Assembly: GCF_902459695.1 (NCBI RefSeq)
Contig: NZ_CABPRZ010000033.1
Span: forward strand, 1-60,237
Source of the DNA: Pandoraea terrae
GTDB taxonomy: Bacteria; Pseudomonadota; Gammaproteobacteria; Burkholderiales; Burkholderiaceae
DNA length: 60,237 nt
Reading direction: 5' to 3'
Numbering within the stretch: the stretch's first letter is position 1; the number at the start of each line of letters is the position of its first letter. The notes under the pieces are model-generated. The model saw only the letters and a program-made list of their open reading frames with translations, was not told the DNA's origin and did not search any database. Both the position numbers and the translations under genes were made by a program. This document shows positions 7,883 to 17,124 of the stretch, one piece after another.

Positions 7883-8563
7883 ATGACCAATCTCGCTCTC
7901 TTCGATCTCGACCATACCCTGCTGCCCACGGACAGCGACAAGGAATGGGGCCGCTTCCTCGTGCGCACGGGCGCCGTCGACGGCGACGCCTACGGCCGCG
8001 CCAATGAAGCGTTCTACCAGGATTACCGCGCCGGCCGCCTCGACATGCCAGCGTACCTGCGATTCTGCCTGGCGCCGCTGGCCCAGTACCCGCGCGACCA
8101 ACTCGACGCGTGGCACGCGAATTACATGAAAGAGGTCATCGAACCGGCGATTCGTCCCGAAGCGGTGGCATTGCTCGACAAACATCGCGCCGCGGGCGAC
8201 CTGTGCTGCATCGTCACCGCCACGAATACCTTCGTGACGGCCCCGATCGCACGCGCCCTGGGCGTCGAGCATCTGGTCGGCACCCGGCCGGCGACCGCCG
8301 GCGGCCATCCCGACGGCCGCTACACCGGCGATTACGTCGGTACCCCGAGCTTCCGAGAAGGCAAGATCGCGTGCACCGAAGCGTGGCTCGCCTCGCTTGG
8401 CAAGACATGGAGCGACTTCCCCCATTCGTTCTTCTATAGCGATTCGGCCAACGACGTGCCGTTGATGGAGCGGGTCACCCACCCGGTGGCGACCAATCCC
8501 GACGAAACCCTGCGCGACATTGCGCTCGCACGCCGATGGCCCATTCTTGAACTGTTCCAGTGA
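7883..8563 (+). CDS. HAD-superfamily phosphatase, subfamily IB
   Basis: A 226-residue soluble phosphatase. The nucleophile motif FDLDHTLL is at residues about 7-14, motif II lies in IVTATNTFV, and the metal-binding motif is FYSDSANDVPLM. The helical cap between residues 20 and 95 is of the SerB/CicA type (HAD-IB). Substrate cannot be read from sequence; some relatives hydrolyse phosphoserine or phospholipid head groups. The stop overlaps the pcnB GTG start (GTGA), so pcnB translation is probably coupled. The hda-HAD-pcnB-folK order is conserved in Burkholderia. Confidence 0.85.
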   Translation: MTNLALFDLDHTLLPTDSDKEWGRFLVRTGAVDGDAYGRANEAFYQDYRAGRLDMPAYLRFCLAPLAQYPRDQLDAWHANYMKEVIEPAIRPEAVALLDKHRAAGDLCCIVTATNTFVTAPIARALGVEHLVGTRPATAGGHPDGRYTGDYVGTPSFREGKIACTEAWLASLGKTWSDFPHSFFYSDSANDVPLMERVTHPVATNPDETLRDIALARRWPILELFQ

Positions 8564-10041
8564 TCCGCAAACTCATAAAAAAACTGCTGGGCAAGGAAAG
8601 CGGCGCCACGCGCGCCGCCGCGCCCGAGGGCACGCCCGTCATCATCGAGCAATCGGTGCACAACATCGATCCCGCCTTGCTGTCGAAGAACGCAGTGCGC
8701 GTCACCGATACGCTTCAGCAGGCCGGTTTCAAGGCGTTCATTGTCGGCGGCGCCGTACGCGACCTGCTGCTCGGTGTCCAGCCCAAGGATTTCGACGTCG
8801 CGACGAGCGCCACGCCTGAAGAGGTCCAGCGCCTGTTCCGCCGCGCGCGCATCATCGGCCGGCGTTTCCAGATCGTCCATGTGCAGTTCGGCGCCGAGAT
8901 TATCGAAGTCTCGACCTTTCGCGCGCTCGTCGACGCCGACGAGAGTGAACAGATCGGCGCCCGACGCCCCAAGCGCGGGGAACTCGATCGCAAGACGCAC
9001 GTCACTGACGAATCCGGCCGCGTGCTGCGCGACAACGTCTGGGGTGAGCAGGATGAAGACGCGGCACGCCGCGATTTCACGGTCAACGCCATGTATTACG
9101 ACCCGGCGGCCCAGACCGTCCACGATTACCACCACGGCTGGGAAGATATTCAGGCGCGTGTAATGCGCATGATCGGCGACCCCGCCACGCGTTACCGCGA
9201 AGACCCGGTACGCATGCTGCGGGTGGTGCGTTTCGCTGCGAAGCTCGGTTTTTCGATCGACGAAGCCACGCGTGCGCCGATCGTGCCGCTCGCGCCGCTG
9301 ATCGACAACGTGCCGGCCGCGCGTCTGTTCGACGAAATGCTCAAGCTGCTGCTGTCGGGCCACGCCTGGGCGTGTGTGCAGCAATTGCGTCAGCAGGGCC
9401 TGCACCATGGCCTGCTGCCGCTGCTCGACGTGGTGCTGGAACAACCGCTGGGCGAGAAGTTCGTGATGTTGGCCCTGGCCAACACCGACAACCGCATCCG
9501 CGCCGGCAAGCCGGTGTCGCCGGGCTTCCTGTTCGCGGCGCTGCTGTGGCACCTGGTGGTGGAAAAATGGCAGGCCTATCAAACGGCAGGCGAATATCCG
9601 ATTCCCGCGCTGCATCTGGCGATGGACGACGTCCTCGATGCACAAACCGGCAAACTGGCCATCCAGCGCCGCTTTGTGTCGGACATGAAGGAAATCTGGG
9701 GGCTGCAGTCGCGCCTGGACAAGCGTGTGGGCCGCACGCCGCTGCGCCTGCTGGAACACCCGCGCTTTCGCGCCGGCTACGACTTCCTGCTCCTGCGCTG
9801 CGAATCGGGCGAAGTGCCGCACGAGACCGGCCAATGGTGGACGGATTTTATCGATGGCGACCCGGACGCGCGCGAAGCGCTGCTCTCGCAAAGCACTGCC
9901 GCGCCGGCCGCGAAGCGCCGCCGCCGCACCCGCCGCAAGCCGGCGGGCGCCCGTGGCGAGGCCGGGGCAGGCAATGCGGCGAGCGAGAACGGCGGCAAGC
10001 AGGTATCATCGCCAAAGCAAGGTTCTGAAGGTGCTTCATGA
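8560..10041 (+). CDS. pcnB: Poly(A) polymerase I
   Basis: A 493-residue nucleotidyltransferase that adds 3' poly(A) tails to RNA and promotes decay. The head domain has GGAVRDLLLG and DFDVATSATPEEV (catalytic Asp pair), then RRFQIVHVQFG, and RDFTVNAMYYDP and PVRMLRVVRFAAKLGF, typical of the polyA polymerase/CCA-adding group. The C-terminus is strongly basic (KRRRRTRRKPAG), as is usual for PcnB and probably RNA-binding. It starts at GTG, overlapping the HAD gene by 4 nt, and its stop overlaps the folK start by ATGA. Confidence 0.93.
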   Translation: MIRKLIKKLLGKESGATRAAAPEGTPVIIEQSVHNIDPALLSKNAVRVTDTLQQAGFKAFIVGGAVRDLLLGVQPKDFDVATSATPEEVQRLFRRARIIGRRFQIVHVQFGAEIIEVSTFRALVDADESEQIGARRPKRGELDRKTHVTDESGRVLRDNVWGEQDEDAARRDFTVNAMYYDPAAQTVHDYHHGWEDIQARVMRMIGDPATRYREDPVRMLRVVRFAAKLGFSIDEATRAPIVPLAPLIDNVPAARLFDEMLKLLLSGHAWACVQQLRQQGLHHGLLPLLDVVLEQPLGEKFVMLALANTDNRIRAGKPVSPGFLFAALLWHLVVEKWQAYQTAGEYPIPALHLAMDDVLDAQTGKLAIQRRFVSDMKEIWGLQSRLDKRVGRTPLRLLEHPRFRAGYDFLLLRCESGEVPHETGQWWTDFIDGDPDAREALLSQSTAAPAAKRRRRTRRKPAGARGEAGAGNAASENGGKQVSSPKQGSEGAS

Positions 10042-10550
10042 CGGTTGCCTATATCGGGCTCGGCGCCAATCTCGGCGACGCCCGCCAATCCCTGAAGGAT
10101 GCCATTGTCTGCCTCGCGCAGCATGCCGGCATCACCATTACCGGGCGCTCCGAGCTCTATCGTAGCGCCCCCGTCGACGCCTCCGGCGACGACTACCTGA
10201 ATTGCGCGGTCGCGCTCGACACCACGCTGAGCGCGCGCCAACTGCTCGCGCTGTGCCTGTCGATCGAGCAGCATTTCGGCCGCGAGCGTTCGTACAAGAA
10301 CGCCCCGCGCACGCTCGACCTCGATTTGCTGCTCTACGGCGAAGCGTGTATCGATGAACCCGATCTGGTCGTGCCCCATCCGCGCCTGGCCGGTCGTGCC
10401 TTTGTCCTGCTGCCGCTTGCCGACCTGCGCGCCGATCTCGAGATCCCCGGCATCGGCCGCGTGGCCGACCTGCTGCCCGGCGTCGCCGATCAACGCATCG
10501 AGCGCATGGCGTCGTGCTGCTGCCCGACCAAACGCAACGGCGCCTCATGA
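10038..10550 (+). CDS. folK: 6-hydroxymethyl-7,8-dihydropterin pyrophosphokinase (folate pathway)
   Basis: A 170-residue HPPK, transferring pyrophosphate from ATP to 6-hydroxymethyl-dihydropterin. Diagnostic segments are AYIGLGANLGD at the start, RTLDLDLLLYG and VPHPRLAGRAFVLLPL. It is translationally coupled to pcnB upstream (ATGA) and to the deoxynucleoside kinase downstream (ATGA). Its end product feeds FolP; the pabBC fusion at 17125-19008 supplies the other folate branch. Confidence 0.95.
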   Translation: MTVAYIGLGANLGDARQSLKDAIVCLAQHAGITITGRSELYRSAPVDASGDDYLNCAVALDTTLSARQLLALCLSIEQHFGRERSYKNAPRTLDLDLLLYGEACIDEPDLVVPHPRLAGRAFVLLPLADLRADLEIPGIGRVADLLPGVADQRIERMASCCCPTKRNGAS

Positions 10551-11215
10551 AATCCCCGGCGCTGACCCGATTCGCCGGCCGTTATCGCTACATTGCCGTC
10601 GAAGGCCCGATTGGCGTCGGAAAGACCTCGCTCGTGCGTCGCCTGGCCGATGAAACCGGCGCCGATGTGATGCTCGAGTCCCCCGGCACCAATCCGTTCC
10701 TCGAACGTTTCTACCGCGACAGCGCCCGCTACGCGCTCGCCACGCAGCTGTCGTTCTGCCTGCAGCGGGTCGACGAGGCGCGCGAGATCGCACGGCGCGA
10801 CCCGAACGCCAGGCCGCTGATCGCCGACTTCCTGCCCGAAAAAGACGCCCTCTTCGCCAAGCTCACGCTCGCCGACGACGAACTCGCGCTTTATCACGCG
10901 CTCGCCGCGCACGTGGACCGCCCCGCGCACACCCCCGATCTCGTGATTCACTTGCAAGCCACGCCGGAGACGTTGTTCTCGCGCATCCAGAAGCGTGCGA
11001 TCCCGATGGAGCAGCAGATCTCCGACGCGTACCTGCGCGCCCTGTGCGACATCTATGGCGAATTCTTCTATCATTATGTTGCGGCCCCGGTAATCACCGT
11101 CGACACCGAACATCTCGATCCCGCACACAACGCACACGATTTCGATTTGCTGCTCGAGCGCATCGACCAGATGCGCGGGCGCAAGGAAGTCTTCGTCAAG
11201 GGCGCGCGGCAATAA
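10547..11215 (+). CDS. Deoxynucleoside kinase (Dgk/Dak family)
   Basis: A 222-residue P-loop kinase of the dNK/dCK-like family that phosphorylates deoxynucleosides for salvage. Residues about 20-30 carry EGPIGVGKTSL. LIADFLPEKD holds the conserved acidic substrate-binding positions, and HLQATPETLFSRIQKRAIPMEQQI is the lid region. I chose the ATG at 10547 because it overlaps the folK stop as ATGA; an in-frame ATG at 10514 is less likely. Specificity cannot be told from sequence. The gene precedes panB by 12 nt, an order common in Burkholderia. Confidence 0.88.
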   Translation: MKSPALTRFAGRYRYIAVEGPIGVGKTSLVRRLADETGADVMLESPGTNPFLERFYRDSARYALATQLSFCLQRVDEAREIARRDPNARPLIADFLPEKDALFAKLTLADDELALYHALAAHVDRPAHTPDLVIHLQATPETLFSRIQKRAIPMEQQISDAYLRALCDIYGEFFYHYVAAPVITVDTEHLDPAHNAHDFDLLLERIDQMRGRKEVFVKGARQ

Positions 11216-11227
11216 CAGAGACAGGAC

Positions 11228-12043
11228 ATGAGCTATCTGCAAGAATCCAATCGCCGTGCCGTGACCGTTCCCGGCCTGGCAGACATGCGCGCACGCGGTG
11301 AAAAGATCGCGATGCTGACGTGTTATGACGCAAGCTTCGCAGCGCTGCTCGATCAGATGGGGGTCGACGTGCTGCTGATCGGCGATTCGCTCGGCAATGT
11401 GCTGCAAGGGCATCGCACCACGCTGCCGGTGACACTGCGCGACATTGTGTATCACACCGAATGCGTGGCCCGCGTCACGCAATCTGCGCTGATCGTCTCG
11501 GACATGCCTTTCGGCACCTACGGCACACCCGAACAGGCCTATCACAATGCGGTCGAGTTGATGCGCGCCGGCGCGCAGATGGTCAAGCTCGAAGGCGGCG
11601 CGTGGCTCGCGCCGACCGTGCGTTTCCTGGTCGAGCGCAGCATTCCGGTATGCGCGCACCTGGGCCTCACCCCCCAATCGGTGCACGCCTTCGGCGGCTT
11701 CAAGGTGCAGGGCCGCGAAGAAGCGGCCGGCCGTCAACTGTTTGACGACGCGCGCGCTATGCAGGACGCCGGCGCGCAGTTGCTCGTGCTCGAAGCGATT
11801 CCCGCAGCGCTTGCGGCGCAAGTCACGCCCGCGCTGTCCACGCCGACGATCGGCATCGGCGCCGGGCCGGACTGCGCCGGACAAGTGCTCGTGCTGCACG
11901 ACATGCTCGGGGTCTATCCCGGCAAGCGGCCGCGCTTCGTGCAGAATTTCATGGAAGGTCAGCCGAGCATCGCAGCCGCGATCGAAGCGTACGTCCACGC
12001 TGTCAAACAGGGCACATTCCCCGCGCCGGAACACTGCTTCTGA
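11228..12043 (+). CDS. panB: 3-methyl-2-oxobutanoate hydroxymethyltransferase
   Basis: A 271-residue PanB of normal length, making ketopantoate from alpha-ketoisovalerate and methylene-tetrahydrofolate (first step of pantothenate synthesis). Family segments are [11 protein letters not shown], the metal site [30 protein letters not shown] and [34 protein letters not shown] before the ATG gives a weak ribosome binding site. It ends the rightward housekeeping run; a hairpin (12052-12081) separates it from the convergent sensor kinase gene. Confidence 0.96.
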   Translation: MSYLQESNRRAVTVPGLADMRARGEKIAMLTCYDASFAALLDQMGVDVLLIGDSLGNVLQGHRTTLPVTLRDIVYHTECVARVTQSALIVSDMPFGTYGTPEQAYHNAVELMRAGAQMVKLEGGAWLAPTVRFLVERSIPVCAHLGLTPQSVHAFGGFKVQGREEAAGRQLFDDARAMQDAGAQLLVLEAIPAALAAQVTPALSTPTIGIGAGPDCAGQVLVLHDMLGVYPGKRPRFVQNFMEGQPSIAAAIEAYVHAVKQGTFPAPEHCF

Positions 12044-12051
12044 CGCATGAA

Positions 12052-12081
12052 GGCATCGGTCACGGGCATCCCTCCGATGCC
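12052..12081. terminator. Hairpin between convergent panB and sensor kinase genes
   Basis: GGCATCGG (12052-12059) pairs with CCGATGCC (12074-12081). Its place between two converging genes suggests a shared transcription stop, but no T-run follows on either side, so it may need Rho or only protect mRNA ends. Confidence 0.4.
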
Positions 12082-12092
12082 GGCGGCCGAAG

Positions 12093-13475
12093 TCACGACG
12101 CCTGCGCAAGGTCCGCTGAGGGCATCGTCAATACGACGGCGAAGCCTTCGCCCTCGATGCGTTCGAAGCGCATTTGTCCGCCGTGGGCGCGCATCACTTC
12201 CGCGACCATCGCCAATCCCAGACTCGCCCCCTCCCGTCCGCCGGAACGGGCGGCGAAAGGCGTTCGCACGCGCTGCCAGTCCGCTTCCGGTATGCCGGGG
12301 CCGTCGTCGAAAAATCGCACGCACCACTCGGCTTCATTGGCCGTCAGATCGACGTGCAGCTGGTGCGGCGCACCATACGCCAGCGCGTTGACCAGCACGT
12401 TCTTGACCGCCTCGCGCAAGCTCAACGCATCGCCGGCGACCCAGCACGGCGCCTGGGGCGCGCTCAGCGCAAAATCGATGTCCCGCGTGGCATACGAGAG
12501 CGACTCACGCATGGCCTCGCGCAACAATTCGGCGAGATCAACCGGCACGGGCGCCACACTGTCGGCGCGGTGCTGGACCATGGCATGGTTGATCAGCTGA
12601 TGGATCAGTGCGCCGAGACCGCGGGCCTGCTTTTGCAGACGGGCGACATGCGACTGCCGCGTCGCGTCGTCGCCCGCTTGCGACAACAATTCGGCCTGCG
12701 CCGTCAAGGCGGTAACGGGAGTGCGCAACTGATGCGCGGCGTCGCCGATCACGCGCCGCATCAAGGCACGCGAGGTGGCCAGCCGCTGCATGAAATCGTT
12801 GATCGCGCCGACCAGCGCCAGCGTCTCCGACGGCGCCGTCACGGCCATCGGCGAAAGATCGTTGGAATCGCGGGCACGAATCGCCGCTTCGATCTGCTTG
12901 AGCGGCGCCAGCGCCTGGCGCAGCGTCCAGAGCGCCGCCAGCAGCGTCATGATGCCGGTGACCATGGTGATGAGCAGCGTGTTATCCGCGAGCGCTCGCG
13001 TGAATGCCTGGCGCGCATGCTGCGTGTGCGCCAGCGCGACAACGGCCCACGCATGCGGTCCCGGCACCGGCATGCGGCGGCCGACAATCGCGATGCGCAC
13101 CGGCATTTCCTGATACACGCCATCGACGACGATCGGCCCGTCCGCCAGTTTGTCCCACGGAATCGCCGGATGGAATTCGGAATCGCCGGCCACAGAGCGT
13201 CCGTTCGGATCCATCACGGTGTAGAAGATCTGATCGCCCGTCGCGAGTGCAGAGAAGGCGGCCAGCGGCACGTCGACATTGACCTCGCCGTTCTGATACC
13301 ACGTGTTCTCGGCCACTTGCAGCGCGCTGCCGACCAACCAGCGGTCATAGGCGCGATCGACCGCCGCGCGGGTCGAAAACCAGATGCCGAGCAAGACCGC
13401 TGCGGCGCTGAAGGCCAGTACCGCTCCCATGCGGACGACCAGCCGGAGATAGAGCGAACGGCCCGGAATGATCAT
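12093..13475 (-). CDS. Two-component sensor histidine kinase, TctE-like
   Basis: A 460-residue membrane kinase. The first membrane segment is at about residues 12-33, followed by a ~130-residue periplasmic sensor region, then a second segment near 165-185. The phosphoacceptor motif is DAAHQLRTPVTAL. The HATPase domain shows NVLVNALAYG (N box), FFDDGPGIP (G1) and GREGASLGLAMV (G2). The architecture resembles TctE, the tricarboxylate sensor of beta- and gammaproteobacteria, but the ligand is unknown. Its start overlaps the response regulator stop by ATGA, so the two are coupled. The divergent ABC importer is a likely target. Confidence 0.9.
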   Translation of the reverse strand: MIIPGRSLYLRLVVRMGAVLAFSAAAVLLGIWFSTRAAVDRAYDRWLVGSALQVAENTWYQNGEVNVDVPLAAFSALATGDQIFYTVMDPNGRSVAGDSEFHPAIPWDKLADGPIVVDGVYQEMPVRIAIVGRRMPVPGPHAWAVVALAHTQHARQAFTRALADNTLLITMVTGIMTLLAALWTLRQALAPLKQIEAAIRARDSNDLSPMAVTAPSETLALVGAINDFMQRLATSRALMRRVIGDAAHQLRTPVTALTAQAELLSQAGDDATRQSHVARLQKQARGLGALIHQLINHAMVQHRADSVAPVPVDLAELLREAMRESLSYATRDIDFALSAPQAPCWVAGDALSLREAVKNVLVNALAYGAPHQLHVDLTANEAEWCVRFFDDGPGIPEADWQRVRTPFAARSGGREGASLGLAMVAEVMRAHGGQMRFERIEGEGFAVVLTMPSADLAQAS

Positions 13476-14134
13476 GACAGCATGAGCTGATAGCCCAGTC
13501 CGCGTAAGGTCCGGATCTGGAAATTCGCGGCAGCGAGCTTCTTGCGCAGACGCGCGACATACTGCTCGATCGCATTGGCGTTCGGCGCCGGTTCGTCGCC
13601 GTACAGGCGGTCCATCAGTTCGTCCTTGCCGAAGATGCGGCCCGGACGCGCCGCCAGAATCTCCAGCAACGTCACCTCGCGGCGTGTCAGCTCCACCGGT
13701 TGGCCGTCGATCTCGACACCGCGGCTCTTTCGATCAAGCGTGAGATTGGCGCAAGCGAGACGGTTGGTCGCATCCTGCCCGGTGCGCCGCATCAAGGCGC
13801 GCACACGCGCTTCAAGTTCGCGAAAGTCGAACGGTTTGGTGAGGTAGTCGTCGGCGCCGAGGTCCAGGGCGCGCACGCGTTCCTCGATCTCCGCGCAGGC
13901 GGTCAGCATGAGGACGCGCGTCGACAGCCCGCGTTCGCGCACGCGCTTGAGCAATTCGAATCCGTCGACGTGGGGCAACATGACATCGAGAATCAGCAGA
14001 TCGTAGTCGTCGCCGATGCGGGCGGCCGCAGCGGCGCCATCCGTTTCGCAATCGAGCGCATGGCCGAGCCGGCGCAATTGCGCCGCGATCGCTTCGGCCA
14101 CGTCCACGGTGTCTTCCACCAGCATGATGCGCAT
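13472..14134 (-). CDS. OmpR/PhoB-family response regulator, TctD-like
   Basis: A 220-residue regulator. The receiver domain has the acidic pocket VEDT, the phosphoacceptor Asp in LLILDVMLPHVDG, and the Lys in LTKPFDF. The C-terminal winged helix has ELTRREVTLLEILA and an ATG-proximal wing ending LRGLGYQLM. I start at the ATG at 14134, where MRIMLVEDT fits the family start, with GGGAGA upstream. It is coupled to the kinase gene. Direct heptamer repeats 11 bp apart lie in the divergent promoter region with the ABC importer. Confidence 0.92.
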   Translation of the reverse strand: MRIMLVEDTVDVAEAIAAQLRRLGHALDCETDGAAAAARIGDDYDLLILDVMLPHVDGFELLKRVRERGLSTRVLMLTACAEIEERVRALDLGADDYLTKPFDFRELEARVRALMRRTGQDATNRLACANLTLDRKSRGVEIDGQPVELTRREVTLLEILAARPGRIFGKDELMDRLYGDEPAPNANAIEQYVARLRKKLAAANFQIRTLRGLGYQLMLS

Positions 14135-14167
14135 GTCTCGTTCGTCTCCCGGGGCCGGCCGCCATGT

Positions 14168-14185
14168 CAGCTTCATTACAGCTTC
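14168..14185. promoter_or_regulatory. Candidate response-regulator operator: direct 7-bp repeats, 11-bp phase
   Basis: CAGCTTC occurs at 14168-14174 and again at 14179-14185, heptamers separated by 4 bp. This is the spacing PhoB/OmpR-type regulators bind as head-to-tail dimers. It lies between the divergent response regulator and ABC importer genes. Confidence 0.45.
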
Positions 14186-14235
14186 GCTGCTTAGTATTGA
14201 GGCCGATTATAAGAGCATGAAACCGGAGACGCGCA

Positions 14236-15030
14236 ATGCGAATTGACACCCCCTCGGCCGAGACGCCGGCGGCGGCCCCCGTGCGGCCGCTGTTGGAAAT
14301 CGATGCTGTCACGTTGCAGTACAAGACCGACGACTATCTCGTCACCGCCGCCCAGCAGGTCAGTTTCAATGTCTATCCGGGCGACCGCTTCGTGTTGCTC
14401 GGACCGTCCGGCTGCGGCAAATCCACCTTGCTCAAGGCCATCGGCGGCTACCTGCCGCCCGTGCATGGCGAGATTCGCCTGCACGGCAAGGCCGTCATGC
14501 AACCGGGCCCTGACCGGATGATGGTATTCCAGGAGTTCGACCAGCTGCTGCCCTGGAAAACGGTGCGTCAGAATGTCGAATTCGCGTTGACCGCAAGCGG
14601 CCGCCTGAAAGGCCGCGAAGCCGCCGAGCGCGCCGCGCATTACATCGGGATGGTTGGCCTCGCGAAGTTCATCGACAGCTACCCGCACACCCTGTCAGGC
14701 GGCATGAAGCAGCGCGTATCGATCGCGCGCGGCATGGCGATGGAGCCCGACGTGCTGCTGATGGATGAACCCTTCGCGGCACTCGATGCGCTCACGCGCC
14801 GCAAGATGCAGGACGAACTGCTGCGTCTGTGGGACGACACCCGCTTTACCGTGCTGTTCGTCACCCACGGCATCGACGAAGCCATCCGCATCGGCACGCG
14901 CATCCTGCTGCTGTCGCCGCACCCGGGACAGGTCAAGGCCGAGCTGAACAGCATCGCGCCGGAACTGCTGGGCACGGCCCATCAGAGCGCGCTCGAGACG
15001 CGTATCGACCAACTCCTGTTCGCCCACTGA
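14236..15030 (+). CDS. ABC importer ATP-binding protein (nitrate/sulfonate/taurine type)
   Basis: A 264-residue ATPase of the SsuB/TauB/NrtD group. Walker A is GPSGCGKST (residues about 56-64), the Q-loop lies in MMVFQEFDQLLPW, the signature is LSGGMKQRVSIARG, and Walker B is VLLMDEPFAALDALTR followed by the H-loop FVTHGIDEA. It is the first gene of a three-gene importer operon (ATPase, permease, binding protein). Divergent from the TctDE-like pair, with a shared 101-bp control region. The substrate cannot be told; alkanesulfonates, aromatic sulfonates and pyrimidines are all imported by this class. Confidence 0.9.
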   Translation: MRIDTPSAETPAAAPVRPLLEIDAVTLQYKTDDYLVTAAQQVSFNVYPGDRFVLLGPSGCGKSTLLKAIGGYLPPVHGEIRLHGKAVMQPGPDRMMVFQEFDQLLPWKTVRQNVEFALTASGRLKGREAAERAAHYIGMVGLAKFIDSYPHTLSGGMKQRVSIARGMAMEPDVLLMDEPFAALDALTRRKMQDELLRLWDDTRFTVLFVTHGIDEAIRIGTRILLLSPHPGQVKAELNSIAPELLGTAHQSALETRIDQLLFAH

Positions 15031-15040
15031 CGAGACCACC

Positions 15041-15910
15041 ATGAACGCCATCCAACCCGTGGTGCGGCCCGAGATCGTACTCGAACCCGCGCACGCCGAA
15101 CTGTCGTCGATCCAGCGCCCGTTGTCGGCCTTCGAAACCCTTTACCGTATCAGCTGGCTGCGCAAGACAGCCATCCTGGTCGTCCTCGCGATCATCTGGG
15201 AGATCTACGGCCGCTGGCTCGACAACGCCCTGCTTTTCCCCAGTTTCAGCGAAACGGTCGGTGCCTTCGCCGGCGGCCTGACAAGCGGTGTGCTGCTGAT
15301 GCGCGCCGCGATCTCGCTTAAGACGCTGCTGATCGGCTACGGCCTCGGCATCGCGCTGGCCGCGCTGTTGACCACGATCGCCATCAGCTCAAGGATCGGC
15401 AACGATCTGCTCGAGACCCTGACGGCGATGTTCAACCCCTTGCCCGCCATCGCGCTGCTGCCGCTGGCGCTGATCTGGTTCGGACTCGGCAACGGCAGTG
15501 TGATCTTCGTGCTCGTCCACTCGGTGCTGTGGGCGGTTGCGCTTAACACGCACAGCGGCTTCCGGGGCGTGTCGAAAACGCTGCGCATGGTCGGCCAGAA
15601 CTATGGTCTCAAGCGCTTCGCCCTGGTACGCCACGTGCTGATTCCCGCGGCGTTCCCGAGCATTCTCACCGGTCTCAAGGTAGGCTGGGCATTTGCGTGG
15701 CGCACGCTGATCGCCGCCGAACTCGTATTCGGCGTGTCGTCCGGTTCGGGCGGCCTCGGCTGGTACATCTTCGAAAACCGCAATGCACTGGAGACGGCCA
15801 ATGTCTTCGCCGGTCTGTTCTTCGTCATCATCATCGGTCTGGCCGTAGAGAACCTGCTGTTCGCGCGGATCGAGAAACGGACGCTGCACCGCTGGGGCAT
15901 GCAGCATTGA
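15041..15910 (+). CDS. ABC importer permease (SsuC/TauC type)
   Basis: A 289-residue inner-membrane permease with about six hydrophobic segments starting near residue 45 (TAILVVLAIIWEIYG). The cytoplasmic coupling loop is recognisable at about residues 195-215 (KRFALVRHVLIPAAFPSILTGLKVG), matching the EAA loop of the binding-protein-dependent transport permeases. It starts 10 nt after the ATPase stop, and its stop is 50 nt before the binding protein start, so the operon is compact. Confidence 0.9.
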   Translation: MNAIQPVVRPEIVLEPAHAELSSIQRPLSAFETLYRISWLRKTAILVVLAIIWEIYGRWLDNALLFPSFSETVGAFAGGLTSGVLLMRAAISLKTLLIGYGLGIALAALLTTIAISSRIGNDLLETLTAMFNPLPAIALLPLALIWFGLGNGSVIFVLVHSVLWAVALNTHSGFRGVSKTLRMVGQNYGLKRFALVRHVLIPAAFPSILTGLKVGWAFAWRTLIAAELVFGVSSGSGGLGWYIFENRNALETANVFAGLFFVIIIGLAVENLLFARIEKRTLHRWGMQH

Positions 15911-15960
15911 CGCGCCGCCGCGCACATGAATAATTCCAACTATCCGGAGACAACAACATC

Positions 15961-16989
15961 ATGAATCGACGTCATTTCTCGCGCTGGCTGTCCACGCTGG
16001 CGCTGGCCTGCGCCACTGCCGTGTCAACCGTCGGCAACCTCGCCCACGCCGAAGCCGGCACGGTGCGCCTGTCGCACGGCTACGGCATCCTGTACCTGCC
16101 GCTGATGGTGATGCGCGACCAGCATCTGATCGAGAAGCACGCCAGGACCATGGGGCTGGGCGACGTAAAAACGACGTGGACGGTCCTCGACGGCGGCAAC
16201 GTCATCAACGACGCGATGCTGGCCGGCAATCTCGATGTGGCCGGCACCGGCGCGCCGGGGTTCGTCACCCTCTGGTCAAAGGCGCACGGCATTCCGCGCT
16301 CGGAAGTGATCGGGCTGTCGGCGTTGTCGACCGGGCCGCTGTGGCTCAACACGAACAATGCGAACATCAAGTCGCTCAAGGACTTCACGCCGCGCGACAA
16401 GATTGCCATCCCGGGCATCAAGACGTCGCTGTCGGCGGTCGTGCTGCAAATGGCCGTCGCAAAGACATTCGGCGTGGAAAATTACGCGAAACTCGATCCG
16501 CAGACCGTCAGCCTGAGCCACCCGGAGGCCGTCAGCGCCCTGTTGTCCGGGAAGACGGAAATCACCGCGCACTTCACGTCGCCGCCGTTCTCGTATCAGG
16601 AAGTGAAGGATCCGAAAATCAGGCGCGTGCTCAATTCGACGGACGTCCTCGGCAACATCACGATCGACGTCCTGTTTGCGCCGAAGCAGTTCGCCGATCA
16701 GAATCCGAAGCTGGTGCAGGCCATCCTGGCGGCGCAGGATGAGGCGGCGGCGTACATCGCGAAGGACCGCGCGGGCGCCGCGAAGACCTTCCTGCGCGTG
16801 TCGAAGATCAATCTGCCGCAAGCGGAAATCGAGACGATGCTCGCCGACCCCGGCATGCAGTTCTCGACGACGCCGAACGGCCTGATGCAGTATGTCGAGT
16901 TCATGGGCCGTGCGGGCACCATCAAGACGCGGCCTGCAAAATGGAGCGATCTGTTCGTGCCGGCGATCGCCGGGCGTCAGGGCAGTTGA
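15961..16989 (+). CDS. ABC importer periplasmic substrate-binding protein (SsuA/NMT1-like)
   Basis: A 342-residue protein with a clear export signal: basic MNRRHFSRW, a hydrophobic stretch, and a likely cleavage after AHA near residue 30. The mature part is a type II periplasmic binding fold of the SsuA/THI5 kind (VRLSHGYGILYLPLMVMRDQ; LDVAGTGAPGFVTLWSKA). GGAGACAACAAC lies before the ATG. A binding pocket cannot be assigned. It closes the importer operon begun at 14236. Confidence 0.88.
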   Translation: MNRRHFSRWLSTLALACATAVSTVGNLAHAEAGTVRLSHGYGILYLPLMVMRDQHLIEKHARTMGLGDVKTTWTVLDGGNVINDAMLAGNLDVAGTGAPGFVTLWSKAHGIPRSEVIGLSALSTGPLWLNTNNANIKSLKDFTPRDKIAIPGIKTSLSAVVLQMAVAKTFGVENYAKLDPQTVSLSHPEAVSALLSGKTEITAHFTSPPFSYQEVKDPKIRRVLNSTDVLGNITIDVLFAPKQFADQNPKLVQAILAAQDEAAAYIAKDRAGAAKTFLRVSKINLPQAEIETMLADPGMQFSTTPNGLMQYVEFMGRAGTIKTRPAKWSDLFVPAIAGRQGS

Positions 16990-17124
16990 GCCCTTGCGCC
17001 ATGGGCGGCGCAGCCAACGAAACCGCAGACGGGCATGGGGTCTCCGGGTCACATTCTGAAATCAGGATGCTACGCCATCAGAAGATTGAACTGCTACGGG
17101 GCCGTGCGGCACGGCGGTCCGCGG

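Noticed and set aside
16990-17124. A small gene between the ABC binding protein and pabBC
   Set aside because: Only short frames overlapping pabBC antisense; no start with a ribosome binding site.
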